Below are positions 27,630-38,285 of a stretch of 64,000 nt of DNA, in pieces. The notes below the pieces were generated by a model that was given only the letters and a program-made list of their open reading frames with translations, was not told the DNA's origin and did not search any database. Each line of letters begins with the position of its first letter. The stretch's first letter is position 1. The position numbers and the translations under genes are program-made. The DNA is from Escherichia whittamii (GTDB taxonomy: Bacteria > Pseudomonadota > Gammaproteobacteria > Enterobacterales > Enterobacteriaceae), in NCBI RefSeq assembly GCF_014836715.1, contig NZ_JACSQI010000007.1:124001-188000 (forward strand), written 5' to 3'.

Positions 27630-28679
27630 ATGAAAATCAGTCGGGAAACACTCCACCAGCTAATTGAGAATAAACTTTGCCAGGCTGGCTTGAAACGTGA
27701 GCACGCTGCAACCGTTGCTGAAGTATTGGTTTACGCCGATGCCAGAGGGATCCACTCTCATGGCGCGGTACGCGTGGAATACTACGCAGAACGCATTTCA
27801 AAAGGCGGCACCAACCGCGAACCGGAGTTTCGTCTTGAGGAAACCGGGCCATGTTCGGCAATTTTGCATGCCGACAATGCCGCCGGGCAAGTGGCCGCAA
27901 AAATGGGCATGGAACATGCCATTAAAACCGCCCAACAAAATGGCGTTGCCGTCGTCGGTATCAGCCGAATGGGCCACAGCGGCGCAATCTCTTACTTTGT
28001 GCAGCAGGCAGCACATGCCGGATTGATTGGTATTTCAATGTGCCAGTCCGATCCGATGGTTGTGCCGTTTGGCGGAGCGGAAATTTATTATGGCACCAAT
28101 CCGCTGGCCTTTGCCGCGCCGGGAGAAGGCGACGAAATTCTGACCTTTGATATGGCGACTACCGTACAGGCGTGGGGAAAAGTGCTCGACGCGCGCTCGC
28201 GCAATATGTCTATTCCAGATAGCTGGGCAGTCGATAAAAACGGCGCACCAACCACCGATCCATTCGCGGTACATGCTCTGCTTCCCGCCGCCGGACCGAA
28301 AGGTTATGGCCTGATGATGATGATTGATGTGCTCTCAGGGGTGTTGCTTGGCTTGCCGTTCGGGCGTCAGGTCAGTTCGATGTATGACGATTTACATACC
28401 GGACGTAATTTAGGGCAATTACATCTGGTAATTAACCCGAACTTTTTCTCCTCCAGCGAATTATTCCGTCAACATCTTAGCCAGACCATGCGCGAATTAA
28501 ATGCCATTACCCCCGCGCCCGGTTTTAACCAGGTTTATTATCCCGGACAGGATCAGGATATTAAACAACGCAAAGCCGCCGTCGAAGGCATCGAAATTGT
28601 TGATGATATTTACCAGTATTTAATTTCCGACGCGCTTTATAACACGTCATACGAAACGAAAAATCCCTTTGCGCAATAA
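27630..28679 (+). CDS. allD: AllD, ureidoglycolate dehydrogenase (NAD)
   Basis: Oxidises S-ureidoglycolate to oxalurate with NAD(P). It has 349 residues of the LDH2/MDH2 oxidoreductase family. Visible are GIHSHGAVRVE (S43, H44), catalytic H116 in RMGHSGAISYF, and GPKGYGLMMMIDVLSG. AAGGAAG precedes the ATG. First gene of allDCE; the product feeds allFGHK. Confidence 0.97.
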   Translation: MKISRETLHQLIENKLCQAGLKREHAATVAEVLVYADARGIHSHGAVRVEYYAERISKGGTNREPEFRLEETGPCSAILHADNAAGQVAAKMGMEHAIKTAQQNGVAVVGISRMGHSGAISYFVQQAAHAGLIGISMCQSDPMVVPFGGAEIYYGTNPLAFAAPGEGDEILTFDMATTVQAWGKVLDARSRNMSIPDSWAVDKNGAPTTDPFAVHALLPAAGPKGYGLMMMIDVLSGVLLGLPFGRQVSSMYDDLHTGRNLGQLHLVINPNFFSSSELFRQHLSQTMRELNAITPAPGFNQVYYPGQDQDIKQRKAAVEGIEIVDDIYQYLISDALYNTSYETKNPFAQ

Positions 28680-28700
28680 TTATTGAGACAGGACTTTCCT

Positions 28701-29936
28701 ATGATTACACATTTTCGTCAAGCCATAGAAGAAACGCTACCCTGGCTTTCCTCTTTTGGTGCTGACCCAACGGGCGGAATGACCCGTTTACTTTATTCGC
28801 CGGAATGGCTGGAAACCCAGCAGCAATTTAAAAAAAGAATGGCCGCAAGTGGGATGGAAACACGTTTCGATGAAGTGGGAAATTTATATGGTCGCCTGAG
28901 CGGCAGCGAATATCCACAGGAAGTGATTCTGAGCGGTTCGCATATTGATACCGTGGTTAACGGCGGTAACCTCGACGGGCAATTCGGCGCACTGGCGGCG
29001 TGGCTGGCAATTGACTGGCTGAAAACGCAATACGGCGCACCGCTGCGTACGGTCGAAGTGGTGGCGATGGCGGAAGAAGAAGGCAGCCGCTTCCCGTATG
29101 TTTTCTGGGGCAGCAAAAACATTTTCGGTCTGGCGGATCCTGACGACGTGCGAAATATCTGTGATGCCAAAGGCAACAGCTTCCTCAATGCCATGCTCGC
29201 CTGCGGATTTGCTCTGCCAAACGCGCCACTGCCACCGCGCGAGGACATTAAAGCCTTTGTCGAACTGCATATCGAACAGGGCTGTGTGCTGGAAAGTAAT
29301 GGTCAGTCAATTGGCGTCGTGAATGCGATTGTCGGACAGCGTCGTTATACGGTGACGCTGAACGGCGAATCAAACCATGCAGGCACCACGCCGATGGGCT
29401 ATCGTCGTGATACGGTTTACGCTTTCAGTCGCATTTGCCATCAGTCGGTTGAGAAAGCGAAAAAGATGGGCGATCCGCTGGTGCTGACCTTTGGCAAGGT
29501 GGAGCCGCGCCCGAATACGGTTAACGTGGTGCCGGGGAAAACCACTTTCACCATTGATTGTCGCCATACCGACGCCGCCGTGCTGCGCGATTTCTCCCAA
29601 CAGTTAGAAAATGACATGCGGGTGATTTGCGATGAAATGGATATTGGTATTGATATCGATTTATGGATGGATGAAGAACCGGTGCCAATGAACAAAGAGC
29701 TGGTCACTACCCTGACAGAACTGTGCGAAAGTGAGGCACTGAACTATCGGGTGATGCACAGTGGCGCCGGACACGACGCGCAAATTTTCGCGCCTCGCGT
29801 GCCAACCTGCATGATTTTCATTCCCAGCATTAACGGCATCAGCCATAACCCGGCGGAACGCACCAATATTAACGACCTTGCTGAAGGGGTCAAAACGTTG
29901 GCACTCATGCTTTATCAACTTGCCTGGCAGAAATAA
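28701..29936 (+). CDS. allC: AllC, allantoate amidohydrolase
   Basis: Metal-dependent (M20 family) amidohydrolase converting allantoate to S-ureidoglycine, ammonia and carbon dioxide. I chose the ATG at 28701 (MITHFRQAIEE), which gives 411 residues as in K-12. Metal ligands H81 and D92 (SGSHIDTV, NLDGQFG) and E127 (MAEEEGSRF), plus the ESNHAGTTPM motif of the dimerisation/substrate region, are visible. It lies between allD and allE in one operon. Confidence 0.97.
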   Translation: MITHFRQAIEETLPWLSSFGADPTGGMTRLLYSPEWLETQQQFKKRMAASGMETRFDEVGNLYGRLSGSEYPQEVILSGSHIDTVVNGGNLDGQFGALAAWLAIDWLKTQYGAPLRTVEVVAMAEEEGSRFPYVFWGSKNIFGLADPDDVRNICDAKGNSFLNAMLACGFALPNAPLPPREDIKAFVELHIEQGCVLESNGQSIGVVNAIVGQRRYTVTLNGESNHAGTTPMGYRRDTVYAFSRICHQSVEKAKKMGDPLVLTFGKVEPRPNTVNVVPGKTTFTIDCRHTDAAVLRDFSQQLENDMRVICDEMDIGIDIDLWMDEEPVPMNKELVTTLTELCESEALNYRVMHSGAGHDAQIFAPRVPTCMIFIPSINGISHNPAERTNINDLAEGVKTLALMLYQLAWQK

Positions 29937-29946
29937 GGAGTCATAA

Positions 29947-30732
29947 ATGGGATATTTAAATAACGTCACGGGTTACCGCGATGATTTACTGGCTAACCGC
30001 GCGATTGTGAAACACGGTAATTTCGCACTGTTAACCCCGGATGGTCTGGTAAAAAATATTATTCCGGGCTTTGAAAATTGTGACGCGACAATCCTGTCAA
30101 CGCCAAAGCTGGGTGCCTCTTTTGTTGATTATCTGGTCACACTGCATCAAAACGGCGTTAATCAGCAGGGCTTCGGCGGCGAAGGAATCGAAACTTTTCT
30201 GTATGTGATTTCTGGAAATATCACTGCCAAAGCTGAAGGGAAGAATTTTACCTTAAGTGAAGGTGGTTATCTTTATTGCCCGCCAGGTTCCTTAATGACG
30301 TTTGTTAACGCGCAGGCAGAGGACAGCCAAATCTTCTTGTATAAGCGTCGCTATGTTCCGGTAGAAGGTCATGCGCCGTGGCTGGTTTCTGGCAATGCCA
30401 ACGAACTGGAACGCATTCATTATGAAGGCATGGACGATGTTATCCTGCTGGATTTTCTGCCCAAAGAGTTAGGCTTTGATATGAACATGCATATCCTCTC
30501 TTTTGCGCCAGGTGCCAGCCACGGTTATATCGAAACCCACGTTCAGGAACACGGTGCCTATATTCTTTCCGGCCAGGGCGTTTATAACCTCGACAATAAC
30601 TGGCTCCCGGTGAAAAAAGGCGATTACATCTTTATGGGCGCATATTCCTTGCAGGCCGGTTATGGCGTAGGGCGTGGTGAAGCGTTTAGCTATATTTACT
30701 CAAAAGATTGCAACCGCGACGTTGAGATTTAA
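29947..30732 (+). CDS. allE: AllE (YlbA), S-ureidoglycine aminohydrolase
   Basis: Mn-dependent bicupin that converts S-ureidoglycine to S-ureidoglycolate and ammonia. It has 261 residues with two cupin halves. The C-terminal metal site is recognisable in NMHILSFAPGASHGYIETH and VQEHGAYILSGQGVYNL. Starts 10 nt after allC with AAGGAG upstream and ends before a strong terminator. Confidence 0.96.
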   Translation: MGYLNNVTGYRDDLLANRAIVKHGNFALLTPDGLVKNIIPGFENCDATILSTPKLGASFVDYLVTLHQNGVNQQGFGGEGIETFLYVISGNITAKAEGKNFTLSEGGYLYCPPGSLMTFVNAQAEDSQIFLYKRRYVPVEGHAPWLVSGNANELERIHYEGMDDVILLDFLPKELGFDMNMHILSFAPGASHGYIETHVQEHGAYILSGQGVYNLDNNWLPVKKGDYIFMGAYSLQAGYGVGRGEAFSYIYSKDCNRDVEI

Positions 30733-30774
30733 GTCATACCGCTCGCCTGATTATTTTTAGCTATGTTGGATTTT

Positions 30775-30802
30775 GCCACGGTTTATACCGTGGCTTTTTT
30801 TT
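30775..30802 (+). terminator. Terminator of allDCE
   Basis: Perfect 8-bp stem GCCACGGT / ACCGTGGC with loop TTAT and a run of eight T, 43 nt after the allE stop. Confidence 0.93.
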
Positions 30803-30810
30803 GCAACATT

Positions 30811-30836
30811 GCCTGATGCGCTTCGCTTATCAGGCC
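30811..30836. repeat. Single REP-type inverted repeat
   Basis: GCCTGATGCG-CTTCGCT-TATCAGGC, a lone REP hairpin between the convergent allE and glxK genes, just after the allDCE terminator. Confidence 0.75.
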
Positions 30837-30946
30837 TGCATGATAATTTGCGCGATTTCCAGGACGGTTCAGGCATAAACAACACGCACGTTGTCAGCAA
30901 TCTGAAGCAGATGCGATATGAACCGCATCCGCTTTAAAGGTAAGAG

Positions 30947-32092
30947 TCAGAGTTTAATTCCCTGACCTATTTTAATGGCGCAGGCAATATTACGCGCGCT
31001 GTTGAAGAGATTGGCTTCACCACTGGCGAGCACTTCAGCTAAAGGCGCCAGACGCGGCAGAATGCTGAAAACAGCATTGATACCGTACTGGTGCACCACG
31101 TCTACGCCTTCGCCTAATACGCCAGCAATCCCAATCACCGGGACGTTTAATTTCTTCGCCACCGACGCCACGCCCAGCGGCGCTTTACCGCCCGCCGTCT
31201 GCGAGTCGATGCGCCCTTCCCCGGTGATCACCAGTGCCGCGCCCTGCACTGCCTGCTCAAGGTTAACCGCCCGCAGTACAATCTCAATCCCCGGTTTGAT
31301 ATCTGCATTGAGGAACACCGCCGCCGCAATGCCCATTCCACCCGCCGCGCCGCCGCCCGCCATCTGACAGACGTTGATTTCAGTTTGCTGTTGTAAAACA
31401 CGGGCAAAATTTTGCAGCCCATGCTCCAGCTCTTCGACCATTTCCGGCGTTGCCCCTTTTTGTGGGCCAAACACCGCCGCCGCGCCGCGTGGCCCCACCA
31501 GTGGATTATCGACATCGCACGCTACTTCGATATGACAGTTCGCCAGACGCGGATCGCATTCATCCATCTCAATGCCTGCCACACGCGCTAAATTACTGCC
31601 GTTAGCTGCCAGCGCCTGACCTTCAGCATCAAGAAAACGCACACCGAGCGCCTGCGCCATGCCCATGCCGCCGTCTACCGTCGCGCTACCGCCAATGCCG
31701 AGAATAATATGGCGAATATCGTTATCCAGCGCATGGCGAATCAGCTCTCCCGTGCCGTAGCTTGACGCCAGCAACGGATTACGCTTTTCAGGCGCGACCA
31801 GCATCAGGCCACTTGCCGCCGCCATCTCAATCACCGCCGTTTTCCCGTCTCCGGTATGACCATAAAAAGCATTCACGTTTTCGCCCATCGGCCCACAGAC
31901 TTCAAGCGTCACGATTTTGCCGCCGGTCGCGGCAACCATCGCATCCACCGTCCCTTCGCCGCCATCCGCTATCGGTAAACAGATATAGTGCGCATCGGGA
32001 AAGAGGGTCGAAAATCCGGCTTTAATTGCCTGACAACATTTTTCTGCACTTAAGCTCTCTTTAAAAGAGTCTGGCGCAATGACAATTTTCAT
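30947..32092 (-). CDS. glxK: GlxK, glycerate 2-kinase
   Basis: Phosphorylates D-glycerate to 2-phosphoglycerate, joining the glyoxylate branch to glycolysis. It has 381 residues from the ATG at 32092 ([15 protein letters not shown]). Family motifs [32 protein letters not shown] and [16 protein letters not shown] are intact. Last gene of the gcl-to-glxK series. Confidence 0.97.
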   Translation of the reverse strand: MKIVIAPDSFKESLSAEKCCQAIKAGFSTLFPDAHYICLPIADGGEGTVDAMVAATGGKIVTLEVCGPMGENVNAFYGHTGDGKTAVIEMAAASGLMLVAPEKRNPLLASSYGTGELIRHALDNDIRHIILGIGGSATVDGGMGMAQALGVRFLDAEGQALAANGSNLARVAGIEMDECDPRLANCHIEVACDVDNPLVGPRGAAAVFGPQKGATPEMVEELEHGLQNFARVLQQQTEINVCQMAGGGAAGGMGIAAAVFLNADIKPGIEIVLRAVNLEQAVQGAALVITGEGRIDSQTAGGKAPLGVASVAKKLNVPVIGIAGVLGEGVDVVHQYGINAVFSILPRLAPLAEVLASGEANLFNSARNIACAIKIGQGIKL

Positions 32093-32113
32093 TATCAATC
32101 CTTTTTCAATTCA

Positions 32114-33415
32114 TTATTTAATGCGTTCCCACGGAATAAGATTATCCATAAGAACAGCCAGTAAAATTCCGACCAGTAAGCCGTTACTGAGCAGAGGACG
32201 AAGCGTTAATGGAAGGTCTTGCAGATACACAGGCGGTAATGCCATTAAAAATATGCCGACAAATAACGGCAATGCGAGGCGATAAATATTGCGTGCGGTA
32301 AAGGTTATTTGCTGGCTAAACACCAGTGCAGAAAAGAGCAAAGGCAGATAAGACACCAGCATGACCGCGCTACTCACTGGTAAAGGGATACTGCAAAACA
32401 GTCGCGTAAGTGCCGGAACCAGTGCCACCAGCAGGCAAATAACGCTGCCATAAATAAACGAACGCCGCGTGTAATCGCCTGTCTGGGTTAATAAACCAAT
32501 GGATGAAACAAACGGTGAGAATGGAATTACCGCCAGCGGTACGGTTATTAGCGTCATAAATCCGGTCGCTACAAAACTGCGGCGATAACGCGTATTCCCC
32601 GCGCCCTGCTGCGGATAAAAAACATCCGTGCCCCGAATCGCACCGTAGGTATTGCTGATATTTACCAGACCTGTAATCACCGCCGTCAGAATAATCCCCG
32701 GCGACAAAGCACCGCCACTACCGAGCGGAAACCATTGCCAGTGCAATTCACCAGAAAGCAAGTGCGAAGAAGGAAAGCAAAAGCGCCATAACAACCAGCC
32801 GGTTATCGTGCCGACCAGCAAGCCGTAACGCGCAAAACGTTGTGGCAGGAAAATAATCATCGCCAGCACCAGGCTCATCACCGCAACCGCGAGCGCGAAC
32901 GGCGGTAACTGAATTTTAAAATTGGGATCAGCTATGCCAAATGGCAGCCCGAGCATGCCTTTAAAAAAGATAGTGGTCAGTTGCGCGCCGAGCATCAGCA
33001 TAAACAGCACCATCACCGTCGGGGTAAATAACCGCGCCAGGCGATGACCTAATCCGCTAAGGCCAATCAATATCGTCAACACTCCAGAGAGTGCTATCCC
33101 CACCGCCAGACTGGTAGCGATATCGTTGACAGGCGTTCCGCGCGACGCTTCGCCGAGAGTAATCGTGAGGATGGTTCCCCACCACAGGCCGCCAGGCCCT
33201 TCCATAATTGCGCGCCGATGACCGCAGAACGCCTGGGCGAAGCAGGCCAGCGCGGTAGAGAGAAATGCATATTGTGTGAGCGTAAGCAGGCTACTTTGCG
33301 GCAACTGAAAAGCCGAAAGCAGCGTAGGAGGAACCACAACGGTGTTGCAAAAAATAAAGAAAAACCACTGAAATCCTGATAACAGGCTTTCGCGGCTGAC
33401 TGCAAAATTGAACAT
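32114..33415 (-). CDS. ybbY: YbbY, putative purine permease (NCS2 family)
   Basis: Inner-membrane nucleobase/cation symporter-2 type transporter of 433 residues from the ATG at 33415 (MFNFAVSRES). Many hydrophobic helices; the conserved region ...GLVNISNTYGAIRGTDVFY is recognisable. Substrate not shown by the sequence; uric acid or another purine would suit the allantoin context. Between allB and glxK. Confidence 0.9.
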   Translation of the reverse strand: MFNFAVSRESLLSGFQWFFFIFCNTVVVPPTLLSAFQLPQSSLLTLTQYAFLSTALACFAQAFCGHRRAIMEGPGGLWWGTILTITLGEASRGTPVNDIATSLAVGIALSGVLTILIGLSGLGHRLARLFTPTVMVLFMLMLGAQLTTIFFKGMLGLPFGIADPNFKIQLPPFALAVAVMSLVLAMIIFLPQRFARYGLLVGTITGWLLWRFCFPSSHLLSGELHWQWFPLGSGGALSPGIILTAVITGLVNISNTYGAIRGTDVFYPQQGAGNTRYRRSFVATGFMTLITVPLAVIPFSPFVSSIGLLTQTGDYTRRSFIYGSVICLLVALVPALTRLFCSIPLPVSSAVMLVSYLPLLFSALVFSQQITFTARNIYRLALPLFVGIFLMALPPVYLQDLPLTLRPLLSNGLLVGILLAVLMDNLIPWERIK

Positions 33416-33471
33416 AAACACACCTTAACCGGAGAATGCCCGCCGCAAGGACGGGCATTGCAGGGGCCAGA

Positions 33472-34833
33472 TTACTGCTGATGTTTAAGGATAAATTGAC
33501 CTTTCGGCGCAACAGGGAAACCCTGCTCGATGTCGTAAATCACATCACCACGTAAGATGGTTTTCGTGATACGCGCGCCAATGGTACGGCCAACATACGG
33601 GCTGACTTTGTGGCGATATTCCAGATCGTCATTGGTAAGAACATAGTTGCTATTCGGCTGAATGAAGACGAAGTCGGCATCTTTTCCTGGGGCGATACGG
33701 CCTTTTTGCTGCAGACCAAAAATATCTGCTGCGTTAGTCGCCATTAATTTGCCGAACATTGCCAGAGACATACCGCGTTTCTGTACTGCTTCATCGAACA
33801 TCACGTCCATGCAGCTTTGCAGACCGGCGATACCGCCCCATGCTTTCATGATGTTGCCAGCTTTCATTTCCGGCGGGCATGGAGAGTGGTCGGAAACCAG
33901 GCAGTCGATTTCACCGTTAAACAGTTTTTCCCACATGCCTTTCTGGTTTTCCAGATCGCGGATCGGCGGTGAACACTTCGCCAGGGTGCCAATTTCTTCG
34001 AACTGATCGGTATCCAGCACAAAGTAATGCGGACAGGATTCACAGGTAACGTCCTGACCTTCCTGACGTGCACGAGTCACTTCTTCAACGCCTTCCGGGC
34101 TGCTGATGTGGCAAACGTGCAGACGGCAACCAGCAACTTTCGCCAGGTACAGTACGCGGCGAATCGCTTCCACTTCGGTGAATACCGGACGCGAAGCGAC
34201 ATAGTCATGTGCGGTTACGCGGCCTTCACGCTTCGCTTCTTCGCCCAGTTCGTCACAGATCAGCGCGTTCTCGCAGTGCACCAACACCGGCTGACCCAGT
34301 TCGCCCAGCTTCTGTGCGCCTTTGAAGAACTGCCAGTCGTTTACGTCACGGAAGTCGTTGTCGATACCGCGATCGCCACAGGTTGCGACGAAGCATTTGA
34401 AGCCCACTACGCCCACTTCATCCAGCTCATGCAGACGGTCGATGTTGTAAGACACCAGGCCACCGAGTTGTGCCGCATCGATAGTCAGTTTGCCTTTAGC
34501 GGCATCGAACTTCAGTTCAATCGATGCTCGGTCAACCGTTGCTGGCAGCTGGTTGAGCGGCATTTCGATCATGGTGGTGATTCCGCCTTTTGCCGCTGCG
34601 CGAGTACCGGTTTCATAACCTTCCCAGTGGCTACGACCCGGTTCAGAAATATGGGTGTGCGCATCGACCATACCCGGTGAAACCACCAGACCAGACGCAT
34701 CCATGACTTCTTTCGCATCGCCCAGATCCTGACCGATAGCGGCAATTTTTCCGCCTTTAACGGCGATATCGACAACGCGAGCTTCGTTTTCTAAAATAAC
34801 GGTGCCGTTTTTAATAATTAAATCAAAAGACAT
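33472..34833 (-). CDS. allB: AllB, allantoinase
   Basis: Hydrolyses allantoin to allantoate. It is a 453-residue dihydroorotase-type amidohydrolase with a binuclear metal site: H59 and H61 ([11 protein letters not shown]), the carboxylated lysine K146 ([10 protein letters not shown]), then VHCEN, HVCHIS and SDHSPCPPE supplying the later His/Asp ligands. Expressed with ybbW and ybbY under AllR control. Confidence 0.98.
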   Translation of the reverse strand: MSFDLIIKNGTVILENEARVVDIAVKGGKIAAIGQDLGDAKEVMDASGLVVSPGMVDAHTHISEPGRSHWEGYETGTRAAAKGGITTMIEMPLNQLPATVDRASIELKFDAAKGKLTIDAAQLGGLVSYNIDRLHELDEVGVVGFKCFVATCGDRGIDNDFRDVNDWQFFKGAQKLGELGQPVLVHCENALICDELGEEAKREGRVTAHDYVASRPVFTEVEAIRRVLYLAKVAGCRLHVCHISSPEGVEEVTRARQEGQDVTCESCPHYFVLDTDQFEEIGTLAKCSPPIRDLENQKGMWEKLFNGEIDCLVSDHSPCPPEMKAGNIMKAWGGIAGLQSCMDVMFDEAVQKRGMSLAMFGKLMATNAADIFGLQQKGRIAPGKDADFVFIQPNSNYVLTNDDLEYRHKVSPYVGRTIGARITKTILRGDVIYDIEQGFPVAPKGQFILKHQQ

Positions 34834-34894
34834 AACAAACTCCTTGTAAAATACAGATTGGTTTTTCTAACTCAATTTTGAATATCGGGATTAA

Positions 34895-36349
34895 TTAACC
34901 TGTGACTTTTTGCTCTCCTGTTTTTTCGACTGCTGTGCGTTTTTTTAATAAAGCGTAGGCCGCAAAGGCGACGATGACGCCGACAAACCATGAAACACGC
35001 GATAACGGTTCCATGACCGGAATAAATTTACCGCCGAGGGATAAAATAACCGCCACCAGAGTTACTGAGAATGCAGTGAGGTTAAAACCGTTATCGTAAT
35101 ATTTAAAATCACCAGAAGCGGTATACAGTTCGTCGAGATTAATTTGCCCACGCATGACCACGAAATAATGCGCCATCATTACACCGATTACCGGACCGAG
35201 CATTCCGCCGATAATATCGAGGAACAGATAAATACTGTCCTGGTTCTCCATTAATTTCCACGGGCAGATCAGCAGGCTGATAATACTGGCAATCAGTACG
35301 CCATTTTTATAGGTCAGTTTCGTTGGTGCGATAGCGGCAATCTGATAACCGGCCGGAATAATATTACCGGTGGCGTTCGTGGAAATAGTGGTCATCAGAA
35401 TAACCAGTACCGCAAAGAACGAGGCAAACAGGCTATCCCAACGCTGAACAATATCCAGCACGTTCCAGGTGTCAGCCCCGTAATGAATGCTGGCTCCGGC
35501 AATAATACTCACCCCGGCAACGGCAAACAGGATATAAGCGACCACTAAACCCAGCGTTTGTCCAAGCGCCTGTTCACGGAAGGAGTGCGCGTTTTGCGTA
35601 AAGTCGGATGCGCTCACCGCCGGTGCAGCCCATACCGCGACCACTGCGTTAATCACTACCAGGAACAGGAAACCACTGTTTTCTGCTTTCTGTACACCAC
35701 TCGGGATGTAGTCGAGGATTGGGCCGATTCCGACCAGCGAAATCGCCCAAATCGCCATGCCGCCGAAAACGATATAGATGCACGGATTAAGGATAGCGGT
35801 GAATTTATTTAATACTTTGCCACCGCCGAAGCCGATACCGACGTTCACCAGCCAGAAGAGTAAGAACGTAATCAGGCCTGGCAGTGAAAGCCCTAACAGG
35901 GTGAAATCGCCGCCAAGAGTTAAAAATCCCGGCCAGATTTTGCCAATCAGAATTAAGCAGGCCAGTGACCCCGCGTAACATTGCAGGCCAAACCACATAA
36001 TGGCAGCAATACCGCCTCTTAATAATCCGGGAAACAGAGCGCCACGCACGCCATAAGAAGCACGCAGGATCATGGCAAAAGGCACACCGTATTTACTGCC
36101 CGCAGCACCGTTTAATACCATTACCGCAGCAATAAAAAAGGCGCTAAGGATAATTGCCAGCATTATACTAAAGGTAGACAAGCCGAGAATAAAAAAGCCG
36201 CCAACCATCACATAATTGGGAACGTTGTGAACCGAACCCATCCATAAGGTAAAATAGTTAAATGTTTTCCAGGTCCGCTGATTTTGCGTTTTCGGTAATA
36301 AATCTTCACTATAGCCGCGTTGCTGGAATAGTTTTCTCTGATGTTCCAT
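34895..36349 (-). CDS. ybbW: YbbW (AllP), putative allantoin permease (NCS1 family)
   Basis: A 484-residue nucleobase-cation-symport-1 transporter with about 12 helices. The N-terminal NYFTLWMGSVHNVPNY is typical of the family. Placed directly upstream of allB, so allantoin uptake is the natural role, although the K-12 protein is still called putative. Confidence 0.92.
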   Translation of the reverse strand: MEHQRKLFQQRGYSEDLLPKTQNQRTWKTFNYFTLWMGSVHNVPNYVMVGGFFILGLSTFSIMLAIILSAFFIAAVMVLNGAAGSKYGVPFAMILRASYGVRGALFPGLLRGGIAAIMWFGLQCYAGSLACLILIGKIWPGFLTLGGDFTLLGLSLPGLITFLLFWLVNVGIGFGGGKVLNKFTAILNPCIYIVFGGMAIWAISLVGIGPILDYIPSGVQKAENSGFLFLVVINAVVAVWAAPAVSASDFTQNAHSFREQALGQTLGLVVAYILFAVAGVSIIAGASIHYGADTWNVLDIVQRWDSLFASFFAVLVILMTTISTNATGNIIPAGYQIAAIAPTKLTYKNGVLIASIISLLICPWKLMENQDSIYLFLDIIGGMLGPVIGVMMAHYFVVMRGQINLDELYTASGDFKYYDNGFNLTAFSVTLVAVILSLGGKFIPVMEPLSRVSWFVGVIVAFAAYALLKKRTAVEKTGEQKVTG

Positions 36350-36517
36350 AAATCCCTCTTAATTTCACGTATCGGATAACGCTGTTTTAATCTAGCTATG
36401 AGGAACTAATAAAATAAAAAATATTTTTTAATGCTGAAGCAACATCTTTGGCTGCTTTCTATGTTTAATACTGCGGGCCGAATCATTTGCTGATATCGGC
36501 CATTTTTATTACGGGCA

Positions 36518-37396
36518 TCAGGCCAGTTTATGATTCGCCATTAATTCCAGCGCCTGCACTAACGCAGAGTGATCCAACTGACTGCCGCCGTTTGCCGCAC
36601 AGGTATTAAATAATTCCTGACAGGTCGCGGTGTTTGGCAGATTCAGCGCCAGTGCTTTCGCACTTTGTAGCGCCAGGTTGAGATCTTTCTGGTGTAACGC
36701 AATTTTAAAACCAGGATTAAAGGTGCGTTTAATCATGCGCTCACCATGAACTTCCAGAATGCGCGAGGAAGCAAAGCCGCCCATCAGCGCCTGGCGTACA
36801 CGTACCGGGTCCGCTCCGGCTTTTGAAGCAAACAGCAGGGCTTCAGAAACCGCTTCAATATTGAGCGCCACGATAATCTGGTTTGCCACTTTGCAGGTTT
36901 GACCGTCGCCATTACCGCCCACAAGAGTGATATTTTTACCGAGCAGTTCAAACAGCGGTTTCACACTTTCAAATACCGCTTCGTCGCCGCCAACCATAAT
37001 TGATAACGTCCCTTCCCGGGCGCCAATTTCGCCGCCGGAGACTGGCGCGTCGAGATAATCGCCGCCCAGTTCATTTACCTGACGGGCAAAACGTTTAGTT
37101 TCAATCGGTGAAATGGAGCTCATATCTACAATGGTTTTGCCCTTCAGCGAGGCTTTGGTACAACCATTTTCAGCAAACAGAACTTCTTCAACGTGCGGCG
37201 TATCCGGCACCATAATAAAAATGATGTCTGATGCTTCCGTTACCTGACGCGCGGTGTCGACATTAACGGCGCCGAGTGACAGTAATTCATCAGCAACCGG
37301 ACCAATGGTTGTGACATGCAATTGATGACCGGCACGGGCCAGATTAATGGCCATCGGAGTACCCATAATGCCTAAGCCAATAAATCCCAGTTTCAT
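36518..37396 (-). CDS. glxR: GlxR, tartronate semialdehyde reductase
   Basis: NAD(P)H-dependent 3-hydroxyisobutyrate-dehydrogenase-type enzyme reducing tartronate semialdehyde to D-glycerate. It has 292 residues: dinucleotide fold GFIGLGIMGTPMAINLARAG, substrate loop DAPVSGGEIGAREG, and the catalytic lysine region GQTCKVANQI. Third gene after gcl and hyi. Confidence 0.97.
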   Translation of the reverse strand: MKLGFIGLGIMGTPMAINLARAGHQLHVTTIGPVADELLSLGAVNVDTARQVTEASDIIFIMVPDTPHVEEVLFAENGCTKASLKGKTIVDMSSISPIETKRFARQVNELGGDYLDAPVSGGEIGAREGTLSIMVGGDEAVFESVKPLFELLGKNITLVGGNGDGQTCKVANQIIVALNIEAVSEALLFASKAGADPVRVRQALMGGFASSRILEVHGERMIKRTFNPGFKIALHQKDLNLALQSAKALALNLPNTATCQELFNTCAANGGSQLDHSALVQALELMANHKLA

Positions 37397-37496
37397 AATT
37401 AACCTCTTTTTAAATATCGCTATTCCTGAATTCAGACAACACGATCCCCTGCCGTCGTTGCGGTCTAAAAAAGCATTGTCTGAACAGCGTTACGTT

Positions 37497-38273
37497 TTAA
37501 CGGTACGGTGCCATCCAGCCTAAACCGGCTTCCGTGGTGGTTTTAGGTTTATATTCACAGCCAACCCAACCGTTGTAGTCAGAATTTTCAATTACCTTAA
37601 AGAGATAATCGTAATTAATTTCTCCGGTCCCCGGTTCGCCGCGATGCGGATTATCGGCGATTTGCAGGTGCCCAATTTTATCGGCCCATTGGATCATGGT
37701 GTTGGTTAATTCACCTTCCATCCTCTGCATGTGATAAATGTCATACTGAATTTTCAAATTGCAGCAACCAACATCGTCAATCAGTTTCAGCGCCTGGTGA
37801 GTTCCGGTGAGATGGAAACCAGGAATATCGAAATGGTTGATAGGTTCAATCAGTAATAAAATATCTTCTTTCATCAGCATATTCGCGGCATAACGTAGGT
37901 TTTCCACAAGCGTCGAGTGAATCTGTTCACTACTGAAACCTGCTGGCGTTTTACCAACCAGACAGTTAATTTTTTTATTACCCAGCGCACGGGCATAACG
38001 AATCGCCGCTGCTACGCCATCGCGAAACTCTTCTTCACGACCAGGAATACAGGCAATACCGCGCTCGCCCGCCGCCCAGTCACCCGCAGGTAAATTATGC
38101 AGCGTATGTTCGAGTTTATTACTCACCAGCACCTGTTTTAATTCTTCAATGTCGTAATCATAAGGGAACATAAATTCAACGCCGCGAAAACCACGCTGCG
38201 CGGCTTTCTCAAAACGGGCGAGAAAATCATATTCGCCAAATAACATCGATAAATTAGCAGAGAAACGTAACAT
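37497..38273 (-). CDS. hyi: Hyi, hydroxypyruvate isomerase
   Basis: Interconverts hydroxypyruvate and tartronate semialdehyde. It is a 258-residue TIM-barrel of the xylose isomerase-like family, with the metal-site glutamates in LLLIEPINHFDIPGF and GWVGCEYKP. Lies 12 nt after gcl, whose product it can use. Confidence 0.96.
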   Translation of the reverse strand: MLRFSANLSMLFGEYDFLARFEKAAQRGFRGVEFMFPYDYDIEELKQVLVSNKLEHTLHNLPAGDWAAGERGIACIPGREEEFRDGVAAAIRYARALGNKKINCLVGKTPAGFSSEQIHSTLVENLRYAANMLMKEDILLLIEPINHFDIPGFHLTGTHQALKLIDDVGCCNLKIQYDIYHMQRMEGELTNTMIQWADKIGHLQIADNPHRGEPGTGEINYDYLFKVIENSDYNGWVGCEYKPKTTTEAGLGWMAPYR

Positions 38274-38285
38274 TATTTACCTCCC